This document shows, in pieces, positions 17,269 to 25,442 of a DNA stretch of 64,000 nt. The stretch covers positions 1 to 64,000 of the forward strand of contig CANQYY010000010.1 of the NCBI GenBank assembly GCA_947628225.1, read 5' to 3'. Each line of letters opens with the position of its first letter. Positions within the stretch are counted from its first letter, which is position 1. The DNA is from an uncultured Lachnospiraceae bacterium (GTDB taxonomy: Bacteria > Bacillota > Clostridia > Lachnospirales > Lachnospiraceae). The position numbers and the translations under genes are program-made. The notes below the pieces were generated by a model. The model had not been told where the DNA came from. It worked only from the letters and a program-made list of their open reading frames with translations, and ran no database searches.

Positions 17269-18741
17269 GTGAGGCAATTTGTATCCAGACTGAAGCTGGC
17301 AGCAGGGATGCTGGTCTGGGATTTGGTAACAGCAGCAGCAACTTTCTTTCTGTTATTTGTTGTGGCGAGCGGAATAGAGGGAACGCTAGTAAAGACGGCG
17401 GTTATTCTGATAGGGAGCCTGTTTATTATTATCATGCTGACGGTAAAATATCTGATGCAGTATAAAAGGTACGGAAGAGATGATATTACCGGCGGGAAAA
17501 ACAAGAAGGAATTTGAGCGCACGGCGAAGGAACTGCTGCGAGGGGATGGGAAATATGTTTTAGTCTATGCGAACATCGACCGTTTTAAGCTGATAAATGA
17601 AACATATGGAAACGAAGTCGGCGATTCCATTTTACGCCAGATACAGACTATTATCGATGATGAGCTCCGGTGGGATGAGGTATCCGGCAGGATTATGGCG
17701 GATAATTTCGGAATATTACTGCGGTTTCATTCCATTTTGAAGCTGGAGCAGAGGCTCTATCGGATCAGCGGGCAGTTGGATAAACTGGCAGACGCCAATG
17801 GGAACAGCTATGGCATTACATTATATTTTGGCGTTTATATTATAGATGGAGAGGAAACAGAGGTCAGCAAGATGTTAGAGCATGCCAACCTCGCCAGGAA
17901 AAAAATTTCCCCGTCCCATCTGGTATCTATGGGAATTTATGATGAAGAGGATAAGCAGCGCCTGAGCAGGGAGAAATTATTGGAGATGAAAATGCACAAG
18001 GCGTTGGCGCAGGGCGATTTTGTTCCCTTTTTACAGCCGAAGTATGAGTTGGAGGATGAAACGATAGCCGGCGCAGAGGCTCTTGTCCGCTGGATAGACC
18101 CCGAAGAGGGGATGATTTATCCGAATGAATTTATTCCTTTGTTTGAAAGCAACGGTTTTGTAGTGGAAATCGATCTATACATGTTTGAAGAAGTATGCAA
18201 GCTGATAGAACGGTGGCATAAGGAAGGACGAAAGATAATTCCAATATCTGTTAATCTTTCCCGCAGTCATTTTGAAATTCCAAATTTCTTTGAATATTAT
18301 GAGAAAATCTTGAAGAAATATGACATTCCGCCTAAGTCAATTGAAATTGAGCTGACAGAATCTCTATTCTATAACGATATGAAGTCGTTGAATGAGCTTG
18401 TGACAAGAATACATAAAGCAGGGTTATCCTGCTCGATTGATGACTTCGGAAGCGGTTACTCTTCCCTGAATATGCTGAAGGATGTAAAGGTGGATGCGTT
18501 AAAGCTGGATCGTGTATTTTTTGAGAGCGCCGACGATAACCAGCGGGGCAAGGACATTATCCAGAGCGTGCTCCATCTGGCAAAGGCATTGGATTTGCGT
18601 ACGGTATCGGAAGGTGTTGAGGAACGTAAGCAGGTAGAATTTTTAAAGAAAATGAATTGCGATCTGATTCAGGGCTATGTGTTTGCTAAGCCAATGCCAA
18701 TACCAGAATTTGAAAGCCTGCTTTCAAAACCGGAGGGCTAA
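17269..18741 (+). CDS. Membrane c-di-GMP phosphodiesterase (degenerate GGDEF plus EAL)
   Basis: A 490-residue protein with two N-terminal membrane helices (about 13-35 and 41-62), a GGDEF-fold domain (about 90-225) and an EAL domain (about 240-485). The GGDEF signature is replaced by MADNF at residues 143-147, so cyclase activity is not expected. The EAL domain keeps its active-site blocks: AEALVRW, VNLSRSHF, ELTES, IDDFGSGYSSL, ALKLD and SEGVE. It should hydrolyse c-di-GMP to pGpG at the membrane, with the dead GGDEF possibly sensing GTP. GTG start with AAGGAGAGG upstream. Confidence 0.9.
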   Translation: MRQFVSRLKLAAGMLVWDLVTAAATFFLLFVVASGIEGTLVKTAVILIGSLFIIIMLTVKYLMQYKRYGRDDITGGKNKKEFERTAKELLRGDGKYVLVYANIDRFKLINETYGNEVGDSILRQIQTIIDDELRWDEVSGRIMADNFGILLRFHSILKLEQRLYRISGQLDKLADANGNSYGITLYFGVYIIDGEETEVSKMLEHANLARKKISPSHLVSMGIYDEEDKQRLSREKLLEMKMHKALAQGDFVPFLQPKYELEDETIAGAEALVRWIDPEEGMIYPNEFIPLFESNGFVVEIDLYMFEEVCKLIERWHKEGRKIIPISVNLSRSHFEIPNFFEYYEKILKKYDIPPKSIEIELTESLFYNDMKSLNELVTRIHKAGLSCSIDDFGSGYSSLNMLKDVKVDALKLDRVFFESADDNQRGKDIIQSVLHLAKALDLRTVSEGVEERKQVEFLKKMNCDLIQGYVFAKPMPIPEFESLLSKPEG

Positions 18742-18756
18742 AATATTTCTAAAGGA

Positions 18757-19149
18757 TTAGAGATACAGCCGTTTATGGTTTCGATAGCGGTTACGGCGAT
18801 ACATGATTTCATGGAATAATACTACCTCAATCATATCCCGCAGGAGGTCATCCTGATTGGAATATGCATTGGGGTATTTTTCTTTAAATTTTATCATAAT
18901 ATCCCCCGCCATATTCTGCAGTGATGTTTTATCCGGATATTCGTCAAACATCAGGCTGCCATCGTACTCCATGCGGTCGCACTCTTCCTCTACAAATCCG
19001 CTGATCTGTCTTGTGATCTGTGGATATAAATACTTCAGATAAGAATTATCTGCTTCCAGTTCCCACAGTTTTGCGCTGCCGAGAGCCGGTGGGAAAGCGG
19101 GTACGGCAGGATGGTCAAAGTAAAATAAAAAATCGGGATTATTATCCAT
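18757..19149 (-). CDS. Conserved hypothetical protein
   Basis: A 130-residue acidic protein without signal peptide or membrane segment. The sequence is rich in aromatic and charged residues (ECDRMEYDGSLMFDEYPDKTSLQNMAGDIM, DMIEVVLFHEIMYRRNRYRNHKR) and looks like an all-helical fold with a basic C-terminus. I do not recognise the family. It converges on the EAL gene and diverges from the large secreted protein gene; the divergent spacing leaves about 145 bases for promoters. Confidence 0.6.
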   Translation of the reverse strand: MDNNPDFLFYFDHPAVPAFPPALGSAKLWELEADNSYLKYLYPQITRQISGFVEEECDRMEYDGSLMFDEYPDKTSLQNMAGDIMIKFKEKYPNAYSNQDDLLRDMIEVVLFHEIMYRRNRYRNHKRLYL

Positions 19150-19295
19150 TGAAAATTCCTCTTCGTTTTATTAGTTAATATATGTGGCAATGAAAATTGT
19201 GTGTCGCCCTTGCACTTTTAATGGAAAGCCGTTACAATAAATGCAGGACGAGAATGCAGCCTGCGGTAGCGCCGGGGTGGAAAACGAGGTATAGT

Positions 19296-21821
19296 ATGGT
19301 TAAAAATATATATAAAGCGGTTATTTTGATTGTTATTTTTATAGCAGCCCTGTTTTTTTTCGGGCGTCAGATGGAAACGGATCTTGGCGATACCGGAATA
19401 AAAGCGGAGATGAAAAAGGAGAACTTTCCCTATCTGAAAATACAGGTACAGGGGCAAACGATAAATCCCCTGTACGGCTATAGCGCGCCTATGGAGGCAA
19501 ATATTGTGCGGGAATCCGTAACGCCGCTTTCACAGGATAAAAAAATTTCTCTGCTGCTGCAAAAGGCGCCCGCCCGCCTGACCCGGTTGAGATACCAGAT
19601 TATTGACAAAGAGTCCGGGGAAATTTATGACACGAAAGAAATAAAAGCAATAGCGAAAAATCAAAAAACCATTGATATTACCTTTGATTACAGCTTTAAA
19701 ACCAGCACGGAGTATATTCTGGATTTAATGGGGACAACGGATGCCGGGCGTCAGGTTCATTATTACACAAGGCTAAAGTATTATATAGACGAATCTAATT
19801 TTGGGAAAAAGCTTGCCTTTGTAAAAAAATTCCACAAGGATACCTTTACCAAAAGCAAGGAAGAGGAGCTGGGACAATATTTGGAGCCGAGCGCCGAAAA
19901 CCGGAATGCGACACTGGCAAAGGTGGATATTACCTCCAACTCGGATTTAGTGACTTGGGGAGGGATGTCGCCGAAAGTAATTTCCGAGGAATTGGTGACG
20001 GTCAAGGAATATAATATGGAAACTGCCTGTGTCCAGTACAACTACTTTGTAAAGGCGCAGACGTCCTCCGGGGAAGAAATTTACCATATAAAGGAATTTT
20101 ACCGGGTTCGCCATGCGTCCGGCCAGAATTATCTTTTAAATTTTGAGCGGACAATGGATGCGGAGTTTGACGCATCGTTAGCCAGCAGACAGACAAGCCA
20201 GCTGAAACTGGGGATTACCAATGATACCGGCAGTAAAATGATTTCCAATGCCGACGAAGATGTTTTATACTTTGTCCGGGGCGGCGTCCTGTACTGTTAT
20301 CAGATGAAACAAAATGAAATCAGTAAGATATACTCTGTCTTTAGCGAGGATGCCTCCTACCAGTACCGGGCATATGACGAGCAGGGGATCCGGCTTTTAA
20401 AAATGGATGAAGAGGGCAGTTTGTATTTTTGCGTTTATGGATATTTCCCGCGGGGGAATTATGAGGGGGATGTTGCGCTGGTTCTTTATGAATATACGTC
20501 AGCCGGTAAGTTAAATGAATTGGTGTATATGCCAATCAGCACAACATATCAGCAGCTGAAAGAGGATTTTGAAGATTACGGATATGTAAGTCCCAGGGGA
20601 ATTTATTATCTTACTGTGGCGAATACAGCGTATGCTTACAATATGACGGGAAAACGGCTGGAGAAGCTGGCGGAAAATATAAAATCCAATTCTTTTATGA
20701 CAATGGAAAGCGCAAACTGTTATGTCTGGTCCTCCTCTCTCAGCAGCGGATATGGCGAAACGATCACGATTTACAATCTGGAAACGGATGAAAAACAGAT
20801 ATTGTACCAGCCGGATAAGGATACCTATCTCCGGTTATTGGGAGTCGATGAGGACAAGGTCATATATGGCTATGTAAAAAAGAAAGATATTGTCCGGATG
20901 AAGGACGGAACCCGCATTATCCCAAGTTATGAACTTTATATAGTAGATATAGCCGGGAAGGTCTGGAAGAAATATAAAGAATCCGGCAAATATATTCAAA
21001 ATATTGTAGTAAACGGTAATGTAATTAATATGACGCTGTGTAAAAAGAGCGGGAAAAACAGCTATAAAAGAGCGGGAGAAAACAGCATCTTAAATTCACT
21101 GGAAACAAAGGCGGCGAAGTTTTCCTATTCCTCCCGCGTCACGACTAAATCGCTGACAGAATGGTATATCCGCTTCCCGTCTTCCTTTGAAATGGAAAAG
21201 ATTCCGGTTCTGAAGCCGGGGCCTGATACCCTGATGACAAGCGAGCGGTATGTGCGCCTGGAACAGCCGGGAATTGTCCGGTACTATGTATATGCGGTGG
21301 GGAAGATTACGGCTTCCTTTGAGAGCATATCGAAGGCAATCCGGGAGGCAGATAAACAAATGGGAGTGGTGATTTCCAGTAACCACCAGGTAATATGGGA
21401 AAGAAGCGGCAGCTTCCTCCAGAATAGTATTGGCGGCATTACGATGACAAAGGCGGGAGAGGGAGTATCCAATCTGGCCGCCTGCGCCCATATGGTGTTA
21501 AAGCAAAACCATGTGGATGTGGAGGCAAAGGAACTTTCCGGAGGGGAAAAATCGGTTTATGATATGTTGGCTTCGTATATGGAGCGCCCGGTAAATTTAA
21601 AGGGATGCACACTGGAGCAGGTATTGTATTTTGTCAGCGGGAATAAGCCGGTCATTGCCATGACGGGAAAGAACCGGGCAGTCGTGATTGCCGGCTATAC
21701 GGAGCGGACGCTGTACCTATATGATCCGGCAACGGGAAAAAGACAGACCGTAAGCCGTTTTCAGTATGAGGAGATATTTAAAAACGCAGATAATTGTTTT
21801 ATCAGCTATATGGAGAAGTAA
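19296..21821 (+). CDS. Large secreted/membrane-anchored protein with C39-peptidase-like C-terminus
   Basis: An 841-residue protein with a single N-terminal membrane anchor (about 6-23) and a long extracytoplasmic part rich in beta strands, with propeller-like repeats in the middle (YFVRGGVLYCYQMKQNEIS). The last 140 residues resemble a papain-like C39 domain: NLAACAHMVLKQ supplies a Cys at the usual place, and AVVIAGYTERTLYLYDPATG resembles the His block, but the His expected before VVIAGY is Arg-Ala. The domain is probably inactive or binding only. ATG at 19296 is taken because the upstream ORF lacks a signal peptide. No close family is recognised. Confidence 0.7.
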   Translation: MVKNIYKAVILIVIFIAALFFFGRQMETDLGDTGIKAEMKKENFPYLKIQVQGQTINPLYGYSAPMEANIVRESVTPLSQDKKISLLLQKAPARLTRLRYQIIDKESGEIYDTKEIKAIAKNQKTIDITFDYSFKTSTEYILDLMGTTDAGRQVHYYTRLKYYIDESNFGKKLAFVKKFHKDTFTKSKEEELGQYLEPSAENRNATLAKVDITSNSDLVTWGGMSPKVISEELVTVKEYNMETACVQYNYFVKAQTSSGEEIYHIKEFYRVRHASGQNYLLNFERTMDAEFDASLASRQTSQLKLGITNDTGSKMISNADEDVLYFVRGGVLYCYQMKQNEISKIYSVFSEDASYQYRAYDEQGIRLLKMDEEGSLYFCVYGYFPRGNYEGDVALVLYEYTSAGKLNELVYMPISTTYQQLKEDFEDYGYVSPRGIYYLTVANTAYAYNMTGKRLEKLAENIKSNSFMTMESANCYVWSSSLSSGYGETITIYNLETDEKQILYQPDKDTYLRLLGVDEDKVIYGYVKKKDIVRMKDGTRIIPSYELYIVDIAGKVWKKYKESGKYIQNIVVNGNVINMTLCKKSGKNSYKRAGENSILNSLETKAAKFSYSSRVTTKSLTEWYIRFPSSFEMEKIPVLKPGPDTLMTSERYVRLEQPGIVRYYVYAVGKITASFESISKAIREADKQMGVVISSNHQVIWERSGSFLQNSIGGITMTKAGEGVSNLAACAHMVLKQNHVDVEAKELSGGEKSVYDMLASYMERPVNLKGCTLEQVLYFVSGNKPVIAMTGKNRAVVIAGYTERTLYLYDPATGKRQTVSRFQYEEIFKNADNCFISYMEK

Positions 21822-21858
21822 ACGGGAAATTATATGACGGACAGGGGGGAAAAAGAAA

Positions 21859-22257
21859 GTGGAGGACTTGATTTTACAGGCGATGCGTGCCAGAGAAAAT
21901 GCCTATGCGCCGTATTCCGGCTTTTTTGTGGGCGCTGCGCTGGAGTGTGAGGATGGTACGGTCTACACAGGCTGCAATATTGAAAACGCCTCGTATACCC
22001 CGACGAATTGCGCTGAGAGGACGGCGTTTTTTAAGGCTGTCAGCGAGGGACAAAGGAAATTCCGGCGGATTGCCATTGTGGGGGGAAAACAGGGAGAGAT
22101 GACGGCGCCGGCGCCCTGCGGCGTATGCCTTCAGGTTATGGCGGAATTTTGCGAGCCGGAAAACTTTGAGATCCTTTTGGCAAAAGGGCCGAAAGAATAT
22201 AAGAGAAAAAAACTGGGAGAGCTGTTACCCTGTCATTTTTCCCTGACCGACAAATAA
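21859..22257 (+). CDS. cdd: Cytidine deaminase
   Basis: A 132-residue CDA. It deaminates cytidine and deoxycytidine to uridine forms in pyrimidine salvage. The zinc site is complete: NCAER with Cys and the catalytic Glu, and PCGVCLQ with the other two Cys. YAPYSGFFVGAAL and GCNIENASY complete the substrate site. GTG start. It follows the large secreted protein gene by 37 bases. Confidence 0.94.
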   Translation: MEDLILQAMRARENAYAPYSGFFVGAALECEDGTVYTGCNIENASYTPTNCAERTAFFKAVSEGQRKFRRIAIVGGKQGEMTAPAPCGVCLQVMAEFCEPENFEILLAKGPKEYKRKKLGELLPCHFSLTDK

Positions 22258-22299
22258 AAATGCGCGCTGCCGCGGCAGCTTGCGACGATGGAGATTACT

Positions 22300-23685
22300 A
22301 TGGAATTACCGATAAAGTTTTGCGATGAGATGAAGCGGATTCTCGGAAAAGAATACAACGCCTATCTGGCATCGATGGAGGAGGAAAGGAAATTTGGCCT
22401 TCGGGTAAATACGGCAAAAATTTCTTCTGAGGAGTTTGAAAAGATCGCGCCCTTTCCGATAAAAAAGATTCCTTATATTGAAAACGGATATTATTATGAC
22501 AGCGAAGTACAGCCGGCAAAGCATCCCTATTATTTTGCCGGATTATATTATCTTCAGGATCCCAGCGCCATGACGCCGGCGTCCCGTCTGCCGGTGGAAA
22601 GAGGAGATATAGTTTTAGATCTCTGCGCCGCGCCGGGAGGGAAGGCGACAGAACTGGCAGCAAGGCTGAGGGGGACGGGGCTGCTGATTGCCAACGATAT
22701 TAGCGGCAAGCGTGCCAGGGCACTGCTGAAAAATATAGAATTGTTTGGGGTGGAAAACAGCTTTATTGTTACGGAGTATCCTCAAAAACTGGCAAAGCAT
22801 TTTACGGGTTTTTTTGATAAAATACTGATCGATGCCCCCTGCTCCGGAGAGGGGATGTTCCGCAGGAATCCCTCTATGATAAAGGCATGGGAGCAGAACG
22901 GACCGGAATTTTATGCAAAGCTGCAAAGAGAAATTATCGAGCAGGCGCTCCCGATGCTAAAGCCGGGAGGAATGTTATTATATTCCACCTGTACCTTTTC
23001 CCCACTGGAAAATGAGGGGACGGTAGAGAAAATACTGGAATCCGATGCCGACATGGAGCTTGTGGAAATGGAAGGATACGAGGGGTTTGAAAATGGCCGC
23101 CCCGAGCTGATAAAAAGCGACAGAAAAGAGCTTTTACGCTGCGTCCGCATTTTTCCGCATAAATTGGGCGGAGAGGGACATTTTCTGGCTCTGTTTCACA
23201 AAAAAGGGGGAGAAACAGAGGAAAGCAGATGCGTGTCCCGGAGCGGAAAAGGACTTTGGGGGGAGGAAAAGAGATTATTTGAAGCCTTTTGCGCAAATCT
23301 GAACCGGCAGTTTGAGCCGGAACGGCTGGAGTGCAAAAACGGGATGCTTTATTATATGCCGCCGCTGCTGCCAAAGGTAAACGGGCTTCGTTTTTTACGG
23401 AGCGGATTATTTATGGGGGAGATGAAAAAGAACCGGTTTGAGCCGAGCCAGTCATTGGCAATGGCGTTAAAAAAAGAAGATTACAGGAATTGTTTGCGCT
23501 TATCGGTATCGGATGACAGAGTAATTCGCTATTTAAAAGGGGAAACGCTGTTTTTGACAGAGGCGGAAAACGGTCTGGCAAATGGCTGGCTTCTTGTTTG
23601 CGTGGAGGATTACCCTCTTGGCTGGGGAAAGAAGACTGCCGGCGTTTTAAAAAATAAATATCACAGTGGCTGGAGATGGCAGTAG
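22300..23685 (+). CDS. RsmF/NOL1-NOP2-Sun family rRNA m5C methyltransferase
   Basis: A 461-residue SAM-dependent RNA cytosine-C5 methyltransferase. Order: an N-terminal domain with FGLRVNTAKIS, then SAM motif DLCAAPGGKATELA (about 105-118), NDISGKRA, the catalytic PCSGEGMFRR Cys and the second Cys in STCTFSPLENEG, then a C-terminal PUA-like domain (about 290-461). This layout fits RsmF/YebU or RsmB-type enzymes. ATG at 22300 is chosen for the GGAG six bases before it; an in-frame ATG 12 bases upstream contains that site. Confidence 0.9.
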   Translation: MELPIKFCDEMKRILGKEYNAYLASMEEERKFGLRVNTAKISSEEFEKIAPFPIKKIPYIENGYYYDSEVQPAKHPYYFAGLYYLQDPSAMTPASRLPVERGDIVLDLCAAPGGKATELAARLRGTGLLIANDISGKRARALLKNIELFGVENSFIVTEYPQKLAKHFTGFFDKILIDAPCSGEGMFRRNPSMIKAWEQNGPEFYAKLQREIIEQALPMLKPGGMLLYSTCTFSPLENEGTVEKILESDADMELVEMEGYEGFENGRPELIKSDRKELLRCVRIFPHKLGGEGHFLALFHKKGGETEESRCVSRSGKGLWGEEKRLFEAFCANLNRQFEPERLECKNGMLYYMPPLLPKVNGLRFLRSGLFMGEMKKNRFEPSQSLAMALKKEDYRNCLRLSVSDDRVIRYLKGETLFLTEAENGLANGWLLVCVEDYPLGWGKKTAGVLKNKYHSGWRWQ

Positions 23686-23702
23686 CCATAAAAGAAAAAA
23701 GG

Positions 23703-23728
23703 AAAAGAACCGCAAAAGCGGTTCTTTT
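23703..23728. terminator. Bidirectional intrinsic terminator
   Basis: AAAAGAACCGC (23703-23713) and GCGGTTCTTTT (23718-23728) form an 11-bp stem with an AAAA loop, with T-rich flanks on both strands. It ends the RsmF-like gene and would also stop leftward transcription from the intergenic element. Confidence 0.85.
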
Positions 23729-23748
23729 CTGGGGAATAGAGAACTAAA

Positions 23749-23838
23749 CTATATATAGGCAATCATTGATAGTACCAATGATAAAGGCAAAGGCACGAAG
23801 GTGCCCTGAGGGGAAAAGTTATAAAAGGACACCTCCAT
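23749..23838 (-). other. Possible 29-codon ORF in a structured intergenic element
   Basis: On the minus strand an ATG at 23838 opens a 29-codon frame encoding MEVSFYNFSPQGTFVPLPLS followed by a hydrophobic end (LVLSMIAYI). There is no convincing ribosome site. It ends before the bidirectional terminator. The composition is reminiscent of short hydrophobic peptides, but coding is unproven. The same DNA on the plus strand has the small hairpin GGCAC-GAAG-GTGCC at 23791-23804. Confidence 0.15.
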
Positions 23839-23870
23839 GAAAACAAAAAATTAAGGGTGGTAAATAGCAA

Positions 23871-23944
23871 AAAAGGCAACTCACATTTATGTGAATCGCC
23901 TTTGATTACACTGCCATATTACTACAATTTTTTTCCTTTGTCAA
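23871..23944 (-). promoter_or_regulatory. Minus-strand promoter with immediate hairpin terminator (tiny RNA or attenuator)
   Basis: TTGACA (23944-23939) and TAATAT (23921-23916) are 17 bases apart on the minus strand. Only a few bases past the predicted start is a hairpin: GGC...TCACAT/ATGTGA...GCC (23903-23875), followed by TTTTTT. The transcript would be about 40 bases unless it reads through into the small ORF at 23838-23749. Together with the surrounding sequence it fills the 340-base gap after the RsmF-like gene. Confidence 0.4.
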
Positions 23945-23963
23945 CAAAAAAATCTATTTTTTA

Positions 23964-23992
23964 TGGACATATAGGATTTCCTGTGATAAGAT
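23964..23992 (+). promoter_or_regulatory. Promoter of the DUF4234 gene
   Basis: TGGACA (23964-23969) and TAAGAT (23987-23992) are 17 bases apart, with TG one base before the -10. It lies about 35 bases before the ATG. Confidence 0.65.
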
Positions 23993-24026
23993 AAGGCTAG
24001 ATTATAAAAAGGAGGAAAGTTTTACT

Positions 24027-24377
24027 ATGGGAATTCAACCAAGAAATATTGCTGTTTGTATTATTCTTTCTTTGGTAACTTGCGGAATTTATGGAATTTA
24101 CTGGTTCATTAAGTTGACAGATGAAGTAAATGAGCTTGCCGGAAATACAGACGGTACATCAGGCGGAGTAGCATTTTTACTGACATTGATTACCTGCGGT
24201 ATTTATGGCTGGTATTGGTGCTATAAGCAGGGTGAAAAGCTGGATGCTGCTAAAACGGCAAAGGGAATGCCATCCAGTAATTCCGGAATTTTGTATTTGA
24301 TATTACAGTTTGTCGGACTTGGGATCGTTGCTTATGCGTTGATGCAGAGTGAAATTAACCGGTTAGTACAAGAGTAA
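24027..24377 (+). CDS. DUF4234 membrane protein
   Basis: A 116-residue protein with the DUF4234 repeat pattern: LVTCGIYGIYWFIKLTDEVNEL and again LITCGIYGWYWCYKQGEKLD, two related hairpins, then a third hydrophobic segment (about 90-108). It probably spans the membrane three times. The function is unknown. It is flanked by its own promoter and terminator, so it is a single-gene unit. GGAGG site upstream of ATG. Confidence 0.85.
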   Translation: MGIQPRNIAVCIILSLVTCGIYGIYWFIKLTDEVNELAGNTDGTSGGVAFLLTLITCGIYGWYWCYKQGEKLDAAKTAKGMPSSNSGILYLILQFVGLGIVAYALMQSEINRLVQE

Positions 24378-24414
24378 AAGTGTACGGATCCCCTGAATGG
24401 ATAAAAAGTCAAAG

Positions 24415-24451
24415 AAATATCCTTCCATATAAGGAAGGGTATTTCTTTTTT
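24415..24451 (+). terminator. Terminator of the DUF4234 gene
   Basis: AAATATCCTTCC (24415-24426) pairs with GGAAGGGTATTT (24433-24444), followed by CTTTTTTG. A clear rho-independent terminator. Confidence 0.85.
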
Positions 24452-24488
24452 GTATAGGAAAGCCTGCCGTCTGGCGGGGCGTAAAACG

Positions 24489-25307
24489 CTATGCGTCCTT
24501 TAAGGGGGCGTGATACAATCGGTAGGCAGCCACCAATACGATAAAGGAATAGAGAAGTAAAAGGACAATCGTCAGCGTGGAATTTGTAAGGATTCCGGTT
24601 TGTGACAAATATACCGGAATATAACCGATAATATGCAATAGGATGGCAGCCGGAAATAACGATGAGTACCGGGAGGAATGGCTGACAGCCAGATAGACAA
24701 ATATGGCAAGGGCGGTATGTAAAAGCAGGGCAAGAAGCCGTTCGGAGCCGTCTAACAGCATCGTATCCGTAGAGAGGGAAGCCAGAGAGGCGATATTTTC
24801 ACGGCGGGTTGCAAGCTCTGTTTCCGGTATCCCCAGCTTTGTGAGATAACCATCCGCGCCAAAAGCATTTACCATTAGGGCGAGGATTATATTGGTAATA
24901 TAGACAACGCCTCCATAGATAATACACTCAAAGCCGCCCTTCCCAAGCCCGAAGACGAAGGCATTTTCTTTTCCGGGATTCTTTTTCATACAGTATTTCA
25001 AGGCGATGTAGCTCCCCGTCTGTGCCAGAATACCCGACACAACGGAATAATAAAGGGCGGTATAAACCGGGTGTATATCCCTCCTCAAAAAACCGGCAAG
25101 ACCAAACCCAAATAGTATCAGGGCATTAAAAACCGCCTCTCCGATAAAAGAAAATAAAATGGAAAAACCAATGCCGATAAAAAAGGATGACAGCTTTGCC
25201 CCGTTTTTTGCCTTAAAATATCCCAGATAAATAAGGGGCAGAAGGGTGCAGGTCGCGGCAATTAATATCATAATACTGATGGTGTTACTGGAAAAATGGA
25301 TGTCCAT
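24489..25307 (-). CDS. YhfC-family membrane protein (putative intramembrane metalloprotease relative)
   Basis: A 272-residue protein with seven to eight predicted membrane helices. The family block GxGHGGxEA appears here as GLGKGGFECI (about residues 130-139) with Lys in place of His. Downstream ALLLHTALAIFVYL and ILLHIIGYIPVY keep their His residues. YhfC proteins are proposed membrane metalloproteases; the His loss raises doubt about activity here. It diverges from the PLP decarboxylase-like gene. Confidence 0.7.
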   Translation of the reverse strand: MDIHFSSNTISIMILIAATCTLLPLIYLGYFKAKNGAKLSSFFIGIGFSILFSFIGEAVFNALILFGFGLAGFLRRDIHPVYTALYYSVVSGILAQTGSYIALKYCMKKNPGKENAFVFGLGKGGFECIIYGGVVYITNIILALMVNAFGADGYLTKLGIPETELATRRENIASLASLSTDTMLLDGSERLLALLLHTALAIFVYLAVSHSSRYSSLFPAAILLHIIGYIPVYLSQTGILTNSTLTIVLLLLYSFIVLVAAYRLYHAPLKDA

Positions 25308-25394
25308 AAAATAAAAACCTCCTTATATTTGCCCGCCCAAGGGTATGCAGGCTGAAAATATTTTATCATAACTGCCGGGAAATCACAACTACAC

Positions 25395-25423
25395 TTGCCA
25401 AGAGAATGGATTCTGTATAAAAT
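25395..25423 (+). promoter_or_regulatory. Promoter of the yaaO-like to rsmI block
   Basis: TTGCCA (25395-25400) and TAAAAT (25418-25423) are 17 bases apart, about 20 bases before the GTG start. Confidence 0.6.
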
Positions 25424-25442
25424 AAAGGTGGAGGAAAAAAGC

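Noticed and set aside
19197..19295. Upstream 33-codon extension of the large secreted protein
   Set aside because: It lacks a good ribosome site and would bury the membrane anchor that otherwise starts at the ATG of 19296.
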